Shown: positions 44,930-58,992 of the stretch, one piece after another
How positions within the stretch are numbered: the stretch's first letter is position 1
How the letters are laid out: each line of letters starts with the position of its first letter
Assembly: GCA_029931535.1 (NCBI GenBank)
Contig: JAQPZY010001684.1
Coordinates: 4,374,501 to 4,438,500, forward strand
From: Margaritifera margaritifera
Lineage: Eukaryota > Mollusca > Bivalvia > Unionida > Margaritiferidae
Direction of reading: 5' to 3'
DNA: 64,000 bases
Program-made: the position numbers and the translations under genes
The notes under the pieces: generated by a model
The model's input: the letters and a program-made list of their open reading frames with translations, nothing else
What the model was told of the DNA's origin: nothing
Databases searched by the model: none

Positions 44930-46860
44930 ATGATCGTTTTCTTCTGTTCAGGCAACTGTGCAAAACACGGTATTCAGTACGTGTGAATTCTTGGCAATCG
45001 ATACATTGTCTGAACCATCGGTCTGAGAGGCTAATACGCAGTAAGTTTTTAATGTAAGTGCTTATTTATAACCAACCTCGTTCATTTCACGTCTTTCGTG
45101 TCTTTCATTTTCAAGATGTAAATCTAAATGTTCCAAAAACTGATTCTAAGTAATTTTAAAACTGAGATGGCAATTTTGGGTTGTCTATCATTGGGAGGAA
45201 TTCAGGGTATAAAAAGAGAATTACTGACTGCGGATAAGCGAGCACTAACCCTTTCGCTTACTGGGTACGGGACTAAATTCCAAGACATCAGGGGTTACAA
45301 ACGAATGTGTCAGGTATATTGTTATTAAGAATACACATAATAAGCATTTTCACATCATCATCGTCGTCGTCGTTGTCATCATCATCATCATCATCATCAC
45401 CACTACCACTACCACAATCCTCTTATTCTTGTTTTTAACTGCTAATTGAATTGATTTAATGCACAGTTACTACTAACTAGTGCTAACTGATGACTGAAAT
45501 TTTCCGCCAATTATAATAGTGACTTTCGCCATCTCAAGCCCCTGATGAAGAATTTCCTCTGCTTCAAGTGAGAAGTATTATGAAATATGTATCTATGAAA
45601 TTTGATTAAACTTGACATTCTGTAGTATTTATGACACATGGGAAAAATAGCACCAAAGTGTACTCTTAGCGTACGATGAAAGGAAATGAAATGAATGTAG
45701 TATCGTACTGCAGTAAAAGAGTAGAAAAATCCATAACTTAGTGATCAGGAAGATATTCCTCAAAACCGTGACTTCACTGCCTTTTATTTCCGAAGCATAT
45801 GGATTGGATCGAATTTTTTGCTTCCTAGATCTGTACTTTTCCTATAAGAAAGACCATGTTCCAAAACAGAATACATGATAGTGCGACAAAATGTAATACG
45901 TTTTATAACATCTTTTTCAAATTCATGTCAAGTAACTGTATAATTTCAAAAGTATTAATCAAGAATAACATCAATACGTGAATTACTTGGAACTGAACGA
46001 TTGGAGATGCTGAAGAAACTGTAATGTGGCATCGGTATATTTGTTATGGTGCATGTGTCCAATTCCTAGCACATTTTGCCAAATCCATATGAACGATTTA
46101 GAAATATTGGTACTACCTAACCTGTGTTTACATTAAATTCTTTGTCTAATGTAATCGTTTCAAAACGAACTTGATCCAGGGAAGATTAAGAATAGAAGAG
46201 GTCAAATCTTTTACAAATTATGATACTTTAATAGAAAGTACGGTAGGAATTCGTTGATCTGAACTCATCGAGGGACATGAAACACGTTCGGATAAGTGCA
46301 TTTAGGTTCTATCAAATCTACAGACTTTAGGACATGCATACATTTTCAGATACCGGCGATTTACTGCGAACAAGTAACTTATTATGCGATCAATGTATCG
46401 CTACAATGGATGTTGACCGCGATCCATTCTTTCATAGTAAGTCGATATAGTCTGATTCAAACAATAATTATATCCGATTGCCGATATTTCAAAGGACTCA
46501 TTCTAATCTCTATTTCTGATGTTCAACGGTGAAATGGAGAAGGATACTAATTTATATTAGTACTATGATTTCCACGCTACAAAATCTTAAGAACTGCAAG
46601 TTAAACGTGTCCTTGAACCTATAAAAAGTCTGTCGTGGGTAAATATCCAAACAGACAATAGCGTTTGTAAGCCGTTGGTACATCTGCGCCAGTCTTGTGA
46701 TATTATGATTATGTCAGAACTTATTTGTTCGCAATAAATCGCAGTTCGCTGTAGTTCAGGTAAATTTACAATTTTGATGAAGGAGGTTTGGATAAAAGAG
46801 GTTTTACTGTAATCATCATAAAACTTTCAATATTAGCTGTTCCATTATGTTTCATGTCTG
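44930..46860. other. No gene seen
   Basis: AT-rich, with a (TCA/TCG)n stretch at 45355-45400. No element recognised. Confidence 0.45.
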
Positions 46861-46867
46861 TTTTCAG

Positions 46868-47006
46868 CTCCTTTCCGATATGGTTGCTTTAGTTGATATT
46901 ATAGTGTTTGATCTCCTTATGATGTGTGTTTTCGCTCCACATAACGCACAAGATCTTCCAGAGTTGCCCAGTCCTTCTGTAAACGACACCATGACTGCTA
47001 CGCAAG
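46868..47006 (+). CDS. Candidate first coding exon of a secreted protein
   Basis: Bounded by acceptor CTGTTTTCAG and donor CAAG|GTATAT. ATG 46880 opens MVALVDIIVFDLLMMCVFAP, a plausible signal peptide, followed by NAQDLPELPSPSVNDTMTA. It ends in phase 1, matching the candidate exon at 48700. No family is recognised. Confidence 0.35.
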
Positions 47007-48699
47007 GTATATCTCACCAATGGGTAAATATTTTTGCCAAATATCTTTCCTGTGACATTTATATCATCCAAGCTTGTATAAATATAGTGGAAATGGTCCA
47101 TTATTACTGTCTTTTGTTTTCTATTTTCATTGTCATCTTTCCCTGAACAAAGCGTCCGTCTTCGTTTTAATTGCTTATCTGTATCATTACTATTGAGGGA
47201 AACAGTAATTGGTTACCATATATAAATTGTAATCTCGATACAACGCAAGCGTTTCAACCAAACTCTGTCTTACGAAATACTGAAGTCATCGTCTCAAACC
47301 ACATACGAAAATCCGCTAAGGTCTAGAAGAGAGCGTGGCGTATTTTCGCATATAGCTTGGGACGATATATCGAAGTTGGCGTTAAAGCGAGTGTTTACCT
47401 TCAGTGACTACTATTACCATAATTGTCACTATTTGCACACTGCAGGCTTTCGTTTCTTCAGTTTTGTTGCATATCAGCTCATTAATCTGTACATTACAAT
47501 TGTTTGTAAGAACAAGAACAAAAACGAACCCTCGAAGTTCTACAATTTTATAAAATGAAATGTTAAAAGCCAGATATGTATATTAAAATAAGATTTCCAT
47601 TTAAATATATCTACACTGACCATGATAGAAGGATGGTCACATCCTAATGAATGATAAATATGTGTAATTCATGTGAAGTACAGTCAGTCACTTTTCTGCA
47701 TGTAGTACATGCAACTAATACCGATCGGACTCGATTGTTTTTCATATCAATGTTTGAATTCAAAGTTCCGATTTCTTAATTCTTCATGCCGTAACTTCAT
47801 TTTTAATGCTGTATTAACAATTAATGGAGTTATCAATTCTTCAGTATTTGTGATCCAAAATCTTTATTTTGTTAATTGAAAATTTTAAATATCAAATTTT
47901 TAATACAAAGCTCAACTAAAAAATGTCTGACCGTAAGAGGGGCCAAATTCAAATAAATTCTTTTGCCAAAAATCTAAACTTAAATGTTTCGGGAAGAACA
48001 AACAACCAGGAGCAAATTTCTTCCTTCAATAGTTTTATTCTGAATATGCTGTTATGTCATAAACCTGCATTCAAAAGGGTTTTTACAAGTACGTATGCTT
48101 TTACTTCTTTTCTTTTACTTCTTTAAAACGTCAGTTTCATACCGTAAAAGAATAATTGAACACACTTCACACCAAGAGAACAGTCTCTAATTGACAAATT
48201 TCTGAACTGTTTATTTTTTTTAAATTTATGATATCTTGTATAATTCGTTAATTATTTATTACAAGTAGTAAATTTTATCCTTTAATTACTATTATCAAAC
48301 CTGCCAACTTGTACAATAATACAAGCTGTATTAGCAGTACGATTTGGAGAATGCAAACGACTTTATTTCTGTACTTTATATCTTTGCAACATTGTCAAAT
48401 AAGTAATACACATTGTTTTAATTAATAGTGAATTTTCGTGTTTTCTCTTCTTTTTTACGGGGGGGGTGGGGACTAGTTACGGTTGGACGGACTGATAAAC
48501 AGATGTATGGGCATAGAAACGAAAGGACGTTCATCTCTCTGTGTCTCTCCTTAAAAGTTGTGATTGGAAAGATTGAAAACTAAAGTGCAATGAAACAAAC
48601 ATTTGAAAAGCAAGAAACACTTGATAATTATTAATCTAACCATCAGAGAAAGGTGTAAAAAAATCATTTTTGTATTCATAAAGATGCTTATTGTTTCAG

Positions 48700-48923
48700 A
48701 TACAAGCGTGCACCAAGTCTCTAAGTACATTTATGTCATCAGAAATCCACCCGTAGGCGGAGGTCTTTTCAGGAGTAATCTTTGGGACCGTGGTCGCGAC
48801 AAGAGCCCCATGAAAAGGACTCTCGTTATCCGACCACTTTCTAAAAACCCGCCCAGTATCTCGTTTGAAGGCCCCCCAGGCTATGAGGTGATAGTTTCCA
48901 TTAAGGTCATAAAGATTGATGAG
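48700..48923 (+). CDS. Candidate second exon of the same secreted protein
   Basis: Acceptor TATTGTTTCAG|ATACAA and donor GAG|GTATGA flank a fully open 224 nt stretch that accepts one base from the previous exon. It reads DTSVHQVSKYIYVIRNPP and later ISFEGPPGYEVIVSIKVIKI. A later exon would be needed and was not found. The minus strand is also open here, which lowers confidence. Confidence 0.3.
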
Positions 48924-49191
48924 GTATGAGGGTACAAAATAAACTGGAGTCAAACGAAGACGCGGAAGAGACGTCAAATTTATAATCTGCGCTCTATGAA
49001 CTACCTACATGTTGTCAATGAATTTACCTGACTGAAATTAAACCGTGTTTGCTTTGAATAAATCCTACAGTTAAACAGCGTTTATATACTTAATATCTTA
49101 CTAAATTATTTAAAGGTTCGATTACCTATATATATGTTATACATGTTATGTGCAAAACAAAGCAGTCATGATATCAAGACCAAAAAACAAG

Positions 49192-49400
49192 GCTCATGGA
49201 CAGCGCAGTGGTAATGCACTTGTTGTGCACCTCTTTATTCCCGGGTTCGAACCTAGCTTAGACACGCGCACGGATATGTGATAGCTCATTCAAGATTAGT
49301 GGTATCCTCTGGTTTCTCCAGCTTCCACACCTCTAAGATGACATGACGCCCACAGGAAATCGACCAATCGCAAGAGCTGAGATAACCGTGTCTACTCATT
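49192..49400 (+). mobile_element. tRNA-derived SINE
   Basis: TGGACAGCGCAGTGGTAATGC (A box region) and CCGGGTTCGAACCTAG (perfect B box core GGTTCGAACC) precede a tail containing GGTATCCTCTGGTTTCTCCAG, a core shared by invertebrate SINEs. Confidence 0.6.
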
Positions 49401-49652
49401 ATCGTAGCATGGCATATACAATGAAAAGGAGTAGGTACTATAGGGGAATATAATAATTAAAATTTCACTAATTATTTAACAATTGCACCTACATGAATAA
49501 GTATTAATTTTGAATATCTACACACAAAAATATTTACAAATAATTGGTTGAAAAGTGTCGAATTAGAGAGCATCTGAATTTGTATATGAATATCCGACCA
49601 ATCTGCTGAAAATCGAGATCTCCGAAAAAACGGAATAGATTTTAATTAGACT

Positions 49653-49848
49653 GGATGTACAAGCCTTCCAGTGTGCATATCATTACGTTATGACTCACAC
49701 TGGATGTACAAGCTTTCCAGCGTGCATGTTATTACGTTATGCTTCACACTGACTGTACAAGCTTTTCAGTGTGCATGTTATTACGTTATGCCTCACACTT
49801 GATGTACAAGCCCTCCAGTGTGCATGTATTTGCGTTATGTCTCACACC
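49653..49848. repeat. Four tandem 49 bp units (minisatellite)
   Basis: Units start at 49653, 49702, 49751 and 49800 with the form ggatgtacaagccttccagt plus gtgcatgttattacgttatg plus cctcacact. Across unit junctions CACTGGA...TCCAGTG can pair. Confidence 0.93.
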
Positions 49849-49859
49849 TTTGCCACCAA

Positions 49860-50543
49860 TAGCAATAGTTAACGGTCCATCGGGTATCGGCAAATGTTAC
49901 AGATTGAGTGACATACGGCGTAATGTTATTTTCTCGTGTAGCAAAGAAGAAACTTCATAGATTTAAGCTCTACAATAAATACAAATAAAGAATCTTTGCA
50001 TATTTAACATCGAAGTCATCCTTGATATAAACCAATCAGAAGCAGACAGTTCTTTTTCATTTGAAGAGGCGAGTTACTCGGTATTTATCCATACAATTAT
50101 AGATATCACTTGACAATTTTATAGAAGACTATGGACAAAAAAGATCGAGTTAAAAGAAACAACTCGACTCTTTTCAACTACTGCAAAAGGCCTTTTTAAC
50201 CCATGTGGTAAAATAATGGAAAATTATACTTCAACATAATTTCACTTTTTGTATAAACTAAAATAATAATAATTTTTAAAAAATCGGCACGACAAAACTA
50301 GTCGTAGGAATAAATCGGCAGCTTCGTAAGAAGACGGGCATTCAGTGTACAAACAAGTGGTAGGATTACATGGCAGAGAAAAGTGGTTGCCATTAGTATG
50401 TCCAAAATCCTGTTGGATTTAAACATTCATACCTACCACATGATACAGTATAGATGATCAGACACAGAACTAGTTGATAAGGAGACAAGGAGAAATTGGC
50501 TCACACATTATTACATATTGGTCAGTCCCTATTTTTTATATTA

Positions 50544-50587
<44 letters not shown>

Positions 50588-51100
50588 TAATCTTAGGATT
50601 AGATTTAGGCACTCTTGGTACTGATTTCAAGGATTTTTTTTTTTTGGGGGGGGAGGGCATAGATTATGAACATAATAGCGTTATTCTATGTGTATCTTGT
50701 GGCTACACTGCTCAGTGATTAATCAGGCAGGGATGCTGCCCTGAAGTAAAAACTGATACACATGGTACGCTGCTTTGTTTACAGTTAAGCATCTCCAAAA
50801 AAATTTAGAATACCTATGTAATAAATTTCACTTGGAAAACAAAATTGGTTAACATATTTATTTGATTTGGACACACTGAAAAGTTCAGTACTGAAAAACA
50901 AATGTAGAGAATACAATGTACATAGAAGCAAATTGTATACCGAGTCTAGGAGAATAACCTATCTTCAGAGCAGCACCAGCGGACTCCCGCGTCGCACGCA
51001 AAGAACAACAGAAAGTAATAAAGTACTGTAACCTGACCAGAGAGTCTAGAAAGGTCTGAAAAACGCAGAGATAGTACCAATAATGGCGGGATCATTAGAA
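49860..51100. other. No gene seen
   Basis: Contains a (TG)n tract at 50545-50586 and a T/G homopolymer run near 50633-50652. Confidence 0.45.
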
Positions 51101-51105
51101 TTAAT

Positions 51106-51216
51106 ACCGTAAACTAGGAGACAGCATGCACTAAAGAAGCAAGGAATAGCACAAGAAGCATACCACAAACTAGGAGACGGCCTGCTCTAAAGAAGCTATA
51201 AATAGCACAAAAAGCC
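51106..51216. repeat. Two tandem copies of about 56 bp
   Basis: aaactaggagacagcatgca and aaactaggagacggcctgct start units that both continue with CTAAAGAAGC...AATAGCACAA. Confidence 0.8.
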
Positions 51217-52141
51217 AGACCTGATATAGAATGGCGCACTCCTAGGAAAATCAAGGATATTGAGGAAGGTTCTTGAGATTTAAAGTTGACAGGAAGTGTC
51301 CCAATCTCATGTGAAACTAACAAGCCAAAATAATACCATCACGATGCTATGAAAGATAGGAATGATAATAATAATAATAATAATAATAATGGATGCTCAT
51401 ATGTAATTATTGGGAATTCATAACACTAGTAAAAGATCTGTGAGAAATCGTACAGCGAACTGCAATTTACTGCGAACACACAATGTGTTATGACTCTGGC
51501 TGTTGCCCGAGAGCCATTCTCCCAATATAGCTGCGGTATAGTCTGTTTTCAATATTAACTATTACCTGTCTTTTAAAATACTCACTTTAATTTTTGTATT
51601 TGATGTTGCATGGTTAAATTGAGAAGGATAAAAGTTTTTATTCTCGATGCAATTATTGCAACTCTTCTGAATCAGCAGGAATGAGAGTTAGATAATGCCT
51701 TAATGTAAAACAACCCATGTGCAAGCTATACCCATAGCAGATGAAAATAGTAGCACAGGAAGCGTCAATAGTCTACTCCATTATCTTCATTTTCTTGCCC
51801 TTGTTCCATTACAAAAAAAGAACGAAGAAAGACGAGTAATTGTTTGAAACTTTCATTATAGATTATTTTTTGTGGTCACGAGACTTATTCGCCATTAAAA
51901 AATCTATAAGATTTGTACTTGTATTTGTAAATCAACGACGATGTCAAGAAATATTTCTAACAACTCAGGAACATTTCTTTGCACAGGCAAATAACTCGAC
52001 ATCAGTCAGAACACACTCATGTCCATCAAACTTCGCTCGCTATTAGATTTTGCCTATTTCATATTGTTAAGTACCTACATATTGGGAGTCGGTCACATGT
52101 ACAGTTCAAACAGACTATAGCGTTGTATGTCATGTAAACAA

Positions 52142-52878
52142 GTGTCAGTCGCCTGCCAGTGCTGTGATATTATGATTGCGTCAGCCATTGCTTTTTAGCC
52201 GGTCGCTTTAGACAAACCGTCACATTTGACATTTATTTTTTTTGTTTTAATTTTTTTTTTTTTTCATTACAAGACAAAACAAATCCTCAACAATTATCTG
52301 CGACTCATAATTCTTTAGATAGATAGCTCGATAAATAAAAAAATTAATAAAGTAATTATAATTAATTAATTAATTAAATTAATAGAAATTTGGAATGTAA
52401 AATGATTTGGAAAAATGTCCATCTCCCTCTGTTCTTACTTTAAAAAAGAAGTTTATCACACGACCCAATTTTCGACCACTTAGGCGAATACGCTATTAAT
52501 GGATGTCAGTCGCCTGCCAGTGCAGTGATATTATGATTGTGTGAGCCATTGCTTTTTAGCCGTTCTCTGTAGAAAAACCGTAACATTTGACAAATCGTTA
52601 TTTTTTTTTTATTTTTATTTTTTTTTAAATCTTTTAATTACAAGACGAAACAATTCCTCAACAATTATCTGCGACTCATAATTCTTTAGACAGTTAGTAA
52701 AATAAATTTTAAAAAAGTAATAAAGTAATTATAATTAATTAATTAATTAAATTAATCGAAATTTGGAATGTAAGATGATTTGGAAAAATGTCCATCTCCC
52801 TAACTGTTCTTACTTAAAAAAAGAAGTTTATCACAGGACGCAATTTTCGACCACCTAGGTGAATACGCGATTGATGGA
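52142..52878. repeat. Tandem duplication of about 361 bp
   Basis: GTCAGTCGCCTGCCAGTG occurs at 52144 and 52505, and both copies continue in parallel through AGCCATTGCTTTTTAGCC, ACAATTATCTGCGACTCATA, TAATTAATTAATTAAATTAA and CAATTTTCGACCAC. A shorter diverged copy of the start lies at 46681-46717. Confidence 0.9.
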
Positions 52879-53980
52879 TGTTTTTGGGAAATGAATTGAT
52901 CACTCAGCCGTTATAGGGAATGTTCCCACCATCTGACTAACTGATTATCCTGTACCTATAAACGGTCAATTACTTTCTTGTATAGAGACAAGTATCTCAA
53001 TGGTACTATTCATTTTTTAAAACTAATCTTTGATGGAGTGTCCTGAAAATTGATGAAAAGACTCTGAGATTTATGTTGTGTCAGGATTCTCCAACATAAA
53101 ATATACTTTGCAGACTTTAAAAAAAAAAAAAGAAAAAGAAAAAAAAAACCAGAACACGAGTATGGACTAAATTATTGGTAAAATGTATGATTGAAAGTCA
53201 TACTGTGTTAAGCTAAACATTATTCCAGCAGTCTAGAAATGTTGTTTCTTCTCCTGTGTTGTTTTTTTCTTTTTTTATATAACTTTTTCTGGTTGTTTTA
53301 TTGTTTTCGTGTAAAATCTATAATTCTTTTATGACTGGGACTTTTCCAAAACCATTTTAAAAATTCAAATTGTAATATCGAAAATCACACAGATAAAGAG
53401 CTTATTATCATGAGTATATGGATCATCAACACTTTAACGAGCTCAAACATTTGATGGAATATGACGAAAGAGTTTGAGCCTTAGGGCTGAGAATCCGTCT
53501 TGTATTCTCCGGTAAACGTTTGAACCGGACGAACCATGGTATGCTTGATATTCTTATATGATCAATTACAAATCAAATATTAACGAAATACCAGCATAAA
53601 AGAGTTTTACAAAAGCGAAAATAATGTACCCGATCGACGCGTGTAATTCTGATGTTGAGTATTAATGACGGCACAAAATTGTGCTTGTCGAGCAAGCTGA
53701 AACTAGCGTGAAAATGTTGGAGGTATCGTTCACAGTCTGTACGCAGGCATCAAAACAATGATTTTATCTCCATGAAAATGTGTAGCAGTCATTGCAAAGT
53801 TTTCTTAGTACAACTCTTAGCGATTCTGATGGGAATTTTAAAACTGGGATTACGGGCATTGCTATTTTGTTGCCAAGCCCTTATTACAGAGAAAACCCAT
53901 TGGCTTTTTTGGTAAAATTTGTGAGCGGTACATCCAGATTAAACAGATAATATTGGGCTAGATGTTTCTGAATAATTCTA

Positions 53981-53981
53981 T

Positions 53982-54030
<49 letters not shown>
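53981..54030. repeat. (TATC)n microsatellite
   Basis: About 12 tetranucleotide units. Confidence 0.95.
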
Positions 54031-54031
<1 letters not shown>

Positions 54032-54807
54032 GGTTCTATGTCTGTGCCTGTCTAACTATCTATATATCTGCCGACCACCACCATCATCAGTACCACTACA
54101 ACTACCACCATCCACCCCCACCCCACCCCAAAAAAATTTTTTTGTCTCACACAAGTTCATCAACCTGAAAAGACAATCCTTTAAATATGCGTTGGATGAA
54201 AGGTAAGCTTGGCTGGGCTGCAAACAAAATACACGCAATTGCTCAAAGTGTGTGTGTGTGTGGGGGGGGGGGGGGACATAGACACTAAAATGTGGGCATC
54301 AAAGTAATTTTTAAGCGAGTGGGGCGGTTCAGTCTAGAAGAGTTGGGTGACCGTCAATCTAGGTGTCCGTTCACTTAATTCGGAGGTCCCTTTAAAACTT
54401 TCACTTTTTTCTACTGCTGACTGCCCTCAGAGTTAACAGAATTAAACTGCACGATAAGATCTCCAGATACAGGACAAATCCTCCAAATACTTGTCTGACA
54501 TGTTTTTGACAACAAGATTACAAACTGGCATGCCAAGCTAAGGAATGCATATTATGCGGCATGTATATAAATTTTTATTTCTGCAGTCATTCGCTTATCA
54601 AAAGAGGAACTAAGAATTAATCTTAGTTGTTTGGTTACTTCTTCTTATAATTGTATCAGCACTTTTGCTGATACTTTTCATTGGTCATGTCCTACAGTCC
54701 GTGTTTCCATTCTTCCATCCATCCGCCCGTCACTGTTTTCCTTGTCACCTGAAATCCATGTAAACCGATTGAATGAGGATGATAATATTGCATATTGGGT
54801 ATCGCGC

Positions 54808-54810
<3 letters not shown>

Positions 54811-54856
<46 letters not shown>
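54811..54856. repeat. (GT)n microsatellite
   Basis: About 23 GT units; a shorter related tract lies at 55011-55038. Confidence 0.95.
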
Positions 54857-54860
<4 letters not shown>

Positions 54861-55079
54861 CAAGATCACATTTTCATAAATAATACGAACTCTTCATTGT
54901 GACCTGAACTCCATATATACTGAATGAGGTAGGGTAAACATATTTGGTGTAAAGTTCAATGAGAATGAGTGGATGACAACTGAGGTTTAGAATCCTTAGT
55001 GCAATCCGGCGTGTGTGTTTGCGTGTGTGTGTGTGTGTAAAAGGTAATATGAACTCTTCTCTTCATTGTAACATCAACT

Positions 55080-55084
<5 letters not shown>

Positions 55085-55149
<65 letters not shown>
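55085..55149. repeat. (TA)n microsatellite
   Basis: About 65 bp of TA. Confidence 0.95.
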
Positions 55150-55152
<3 letters not shown>

Positions 55153-56651
55153 GGAAGGGTAAAACTATTTAGTATGAAGTTAATGAGAATGAGTAGATGA
55201 CAACACAGATTTTGAAATCTTAAAGGGGCCCCTGGATAATGGGTGGGTTGGAGTTACCCTATTAGATATAAAACGTGAGGATCTTTGCGAGAGAGAGAGT
55301 CATATTTACATTATTTTCCAGGTTTATAAATTAAATCCTGAGAGGGAGCGATGTTAAAAATCATCTCATATCGCAATATAGCTGAATCGCAGACAAGGCC
55401 AATTATTTCACAAGGAAAATACTCATTTTTGCGCTCGCAAACATCTTCATGCAGTACTTTAAAGTAAAGATAGGAAATAAACGACATACAATTTTTCTTT
55501 TGTTTATCAGCAGTAGCGTACATCTAGACAGTCTTGAACCATATTGAGATATTATATGGTTGCATACCCTTTTCAGCTTGGTTTTCGCCCGCGCGCAATA
55601 AATAAATAAATGAAAACATCAAGAAATTCTAGTTCCAACACTCTCTAATTACACTACTCTAAAACTTACTAGACTAGTGAAAGTAGGAGAATTGGTGAAG
55701 ATGTTTTTACTTTGAGTGAAGCGCACCGAACATAAAATAATTTGAGATTTCTTTACACATGATAAATAATGGCTCAAAACTACATTTTATGAAATTCAAC
55801 AGTTTTTGGGAAAGTGAGAGAAATATTTCACTAGTTAAACATGAAAGCAACGATGTCGATATCAATAGATTATGCCTATTTGTTTACAAGTTTGTACTAT
55901 TTTTCTTCAAAGCTAGTTGTATTACAAAATAGCATACAAGAGAATAAAAACGTTAATTTGCTCATTTAAAATATACAAAGAAACTCCAATTTTTCCGAAA
56001 AGATGCAGATTTACAGATTGAATTTAATGATAATAACATTGTAACAAGTAGCACCAAACCTCAGAGCAAAACGGTTAAAAAGGGCAGTATAAATAATGAA
56101 TACATTACGTATTCAACGCGGATAAATGCATAGATTTGTATTCGGATAAATTTACGATACAATTTGAAGATCTCGTAAACTTTACGGTTGACACAAACAA
56201 AGAAACAGATACAGAATTTCTGGAAAACAAAGTACTATTTCAAACAGGACAAGTGATAAGAAGCATTTGTAGCAGAATTAACCATAGGATTGGTCAAATT
56301 TGACATAAATGTTAAGTCACTTCTACGTTTGAAAGGATTGAAGAAACGTTGCAAATTGTTGAAAAAGAAAGTACCTGCTGTAGACGGATGTCCAGTGGCC
56401 TTGTTGATAACACCTAGAGACAATTTCTCAAGCAGAATGTATTTTCTGGATGTTTTATACCTTTTTTAAATGACAAAAAACAGTATTTACGACTTCTATA
56501 CTACGATCCCCAAAAGTCCAATTGCTTAAAAAAATATCAACCACAAATTCAAAAAGACAAAATAATAATAATAATAAAAATAATGAAAATAAAAATAAAA
56601 TAAAATAAAATAAATAAATACAACGATGGATATAAATAGCTTTTGACAGTG

Positions 56652-56655
<4 letters not shown>

Positions 56656-56743
<88 letters not shown>
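56656..56743. repeat. (TA)n microsatellite
   Basis: About 88 bp of TA. Confidence 0.95.
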
Positions 56744-56746
<3 letters not shown>

Positions 56747-58045
56747 CCAAATACGCCTGGTCTGAGAAAGTATAAACATAAAAGGAAGATGATATAGACA
56801 ATGCTGTTAGAGAAATCTTCAGAGAGAAAAAGCGGCCCAGTGTATTTGCACAAGTAAAATCAATTTAACATTGTTTTTAAAATCTAAAATAATGGACATT
56901 ATGTACTGACATAGCTATAATACTGAGTTTGTAGACGCTAAAGAAAGATTGGAGAATTCCAGCCCAAAGGTAATAGACACTACTTCAAAAGTAATGTGAT
57001 CTATTCCTAGAACAATATAATCCAATTGTACTGTGATTATGCCCTCGTCATCATCTTCAGGTGAGAGGTCTCAAATGGGAGATCGAAAGATACTGTACAC
57101 ACGACACGAATGGAGGAGCTGTTCGGTATGACGAACTTCAAATTAATAAAACACAAACTAGTACAGAACCTTACCCTTGTCCTGCTATACCATTTAATAC
57201 AATAAATTTGGTTAACTCGCCTTAACTATGTTAACATAGAAAATTTATTTAATGAGACACAAATTTACTATATTAAAACTCGATTTTTCACATACGAGTC
57301 ATTATAAATATTGCATATCTACACTTTAAAATCTGACAATGATGACTCTATGAACGGATACGGAGCAAAATGTGACATGAGATTTTGAAAGAATAAACTA
57401 ATCTGGACAGTGGGGATAGCATCAGCTGGTTGTGTAATTTTGTTAATGCCTTGGTTGCATAAAAGTATTATAGCGTTAGTTAAATCTGCTTACAGGTTTC
57501 AAGTTTATTTCCCGATACAAAACTGCCTATTTGATCTTTAAATACAGTTACCTGATGATAAAGCATTTAATCGAATAACAACAAAATTGACTTTAAACAA
57601 TTTAAGTTGATCTGCAACAATTTTGAATTCAAGCATATCATGACTCGAGATATTTGAAGGAAAAAACCCACAAAAGCTAATACTTAATCAATAATGGACC
57701 AGCATAATATAAACAGTCAACTAAGGTTTCTGGGAGCCTACATCTGCTGTTGTATTAACTGCTTACGAGCGTAAAAATAAACAGGGAGCAGGTACCGTTG
57801 AAAACTAGAGAAAATTTTCAGCAACAGATAAGTCAACAGGCTGGACATACTTTTTCATTCAACACAGAAACGGAAACACAAATTAAGGTATTTTATAGGT
57901 AAATCACAGTAACAAGAGTTATGTGATCTGCATCTTAGGTCCACAAAACATCCATTAAAACGTCTTTTCTCGCTCTTCAAGACACTACTAACAAAGTTAA
58001 TGGAGCTCTTAATATTAGGACAGCAATGTTACAACTTAGAATCTA

Positions 58046-58121
58046 AGTGGTGTCAAACGTACGGTCTGCTAGACTCATTATTTATTATTATTATATTTAG
58101 CAAATGAGTTTGACACCCCTG
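58046..58121. mobile_element. Possible very short hAT-like MITE relic
   Basis: GTGGTGTCAAAC (58047) and GTTTGACACCCCTG (58108) are inverted, and CAGGGGTGTCAAAC is a known type of hAT end. The interior is a short ATT run. The target duplication is not clean. Confidence 0.35.
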
Positions 58122-58992
58122 ACTTAGATGAAAACGTTGTGACTAGTTTTCAACAATATATATCAAAATCATGCGTAAAACTAGATTATGTTGCTGGTAA
58201 TGACGGTATTATTTTGTTACTCATTGACATGGTCCCGAAAATGGGTACCATCGTTTGATGCGATAACTATTTAAAGAAATCCACTGACTCGTTTAAACTG
58301 GGTTTTTTCGTAACTTTGAAAGATGGCTTTGTTCTATTTCAAATTTATATTGATCTATCTTGCAACTTGTCTTTTAAATAAATGGATGATTAACAAGGCA
58401 AAAATCAAGATGAATCTAAGGTTGAAAAATCCACAAACAAAAAAAAAAAAGATCAACGTAAAATTGAAAAAATTGGAAAATGTTCACATTAATTTTATAA
58501 AAAGACAACAAAGAAAAAAAAAAGCAAAACAACAACAAACAAAACAAAGCAAAACAAAGCCGAACGTTTGAAGAAAGAATAAAAACATAACTGAAACTTC
58601 ACAAGATGAAAAAAAAGAGAACTAAAACAAAATTGTGCATGATCTATTATTTGATACGTAGTGGTATAGCTATTTTAGGTATCTTGTTCATTTCGTAAAA
58701 ATGTAAAGTTATTTTTTCACAGAGTCTTCAACATGCAGTTGTTATAAAAGATGTTGAAGTCAATAACGAGCAATCAACCAAAGCATAGTGGCAGAGCCTA
58801 CACGAAGTACAAGACAAACTCCTGTCAATATCTTGCAACCAGGTACCAGAAATCCTTTAACTTGTCAGGTGATAAATACTTTGTGCAAAGAACAGCTTTT
58901 CTAGCTAGATTAATAGCATATGCAAATGTGGAGTAAAACATAAATATTTGTAACTCTGTTTACAATGCAGCACTAAACGCTGTTCTTACTAT

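Larger units (their letters stand above)
55150..58990. other. No gene seen
   Basis: AT-rich DNA with no convincing exon. A minus-strand open stretch at 56235-56423 has protein-like composition but no motif. Contains a TA microsatellite at 56656-56743. Confidence 0.4.

Noticed and set aside
45543..45580. CCTGATGAAG sequence as another hammerhead
   Set aside because: The GAAA element and a stem II are missing.
48696..48977. Minus-strand ORF overlapping the candidate secreted-protein exon
   Set aside because: Protein-like composition (NLYDLNGNYHLIAWGAF) but no splice sites or motif to support it. It remains an alternative to the plus-strand exon.
58323..58571. Lys/Gln-rich 82-codon ORF
   Set aside because: Low-complexity A-rich DNA without other support.
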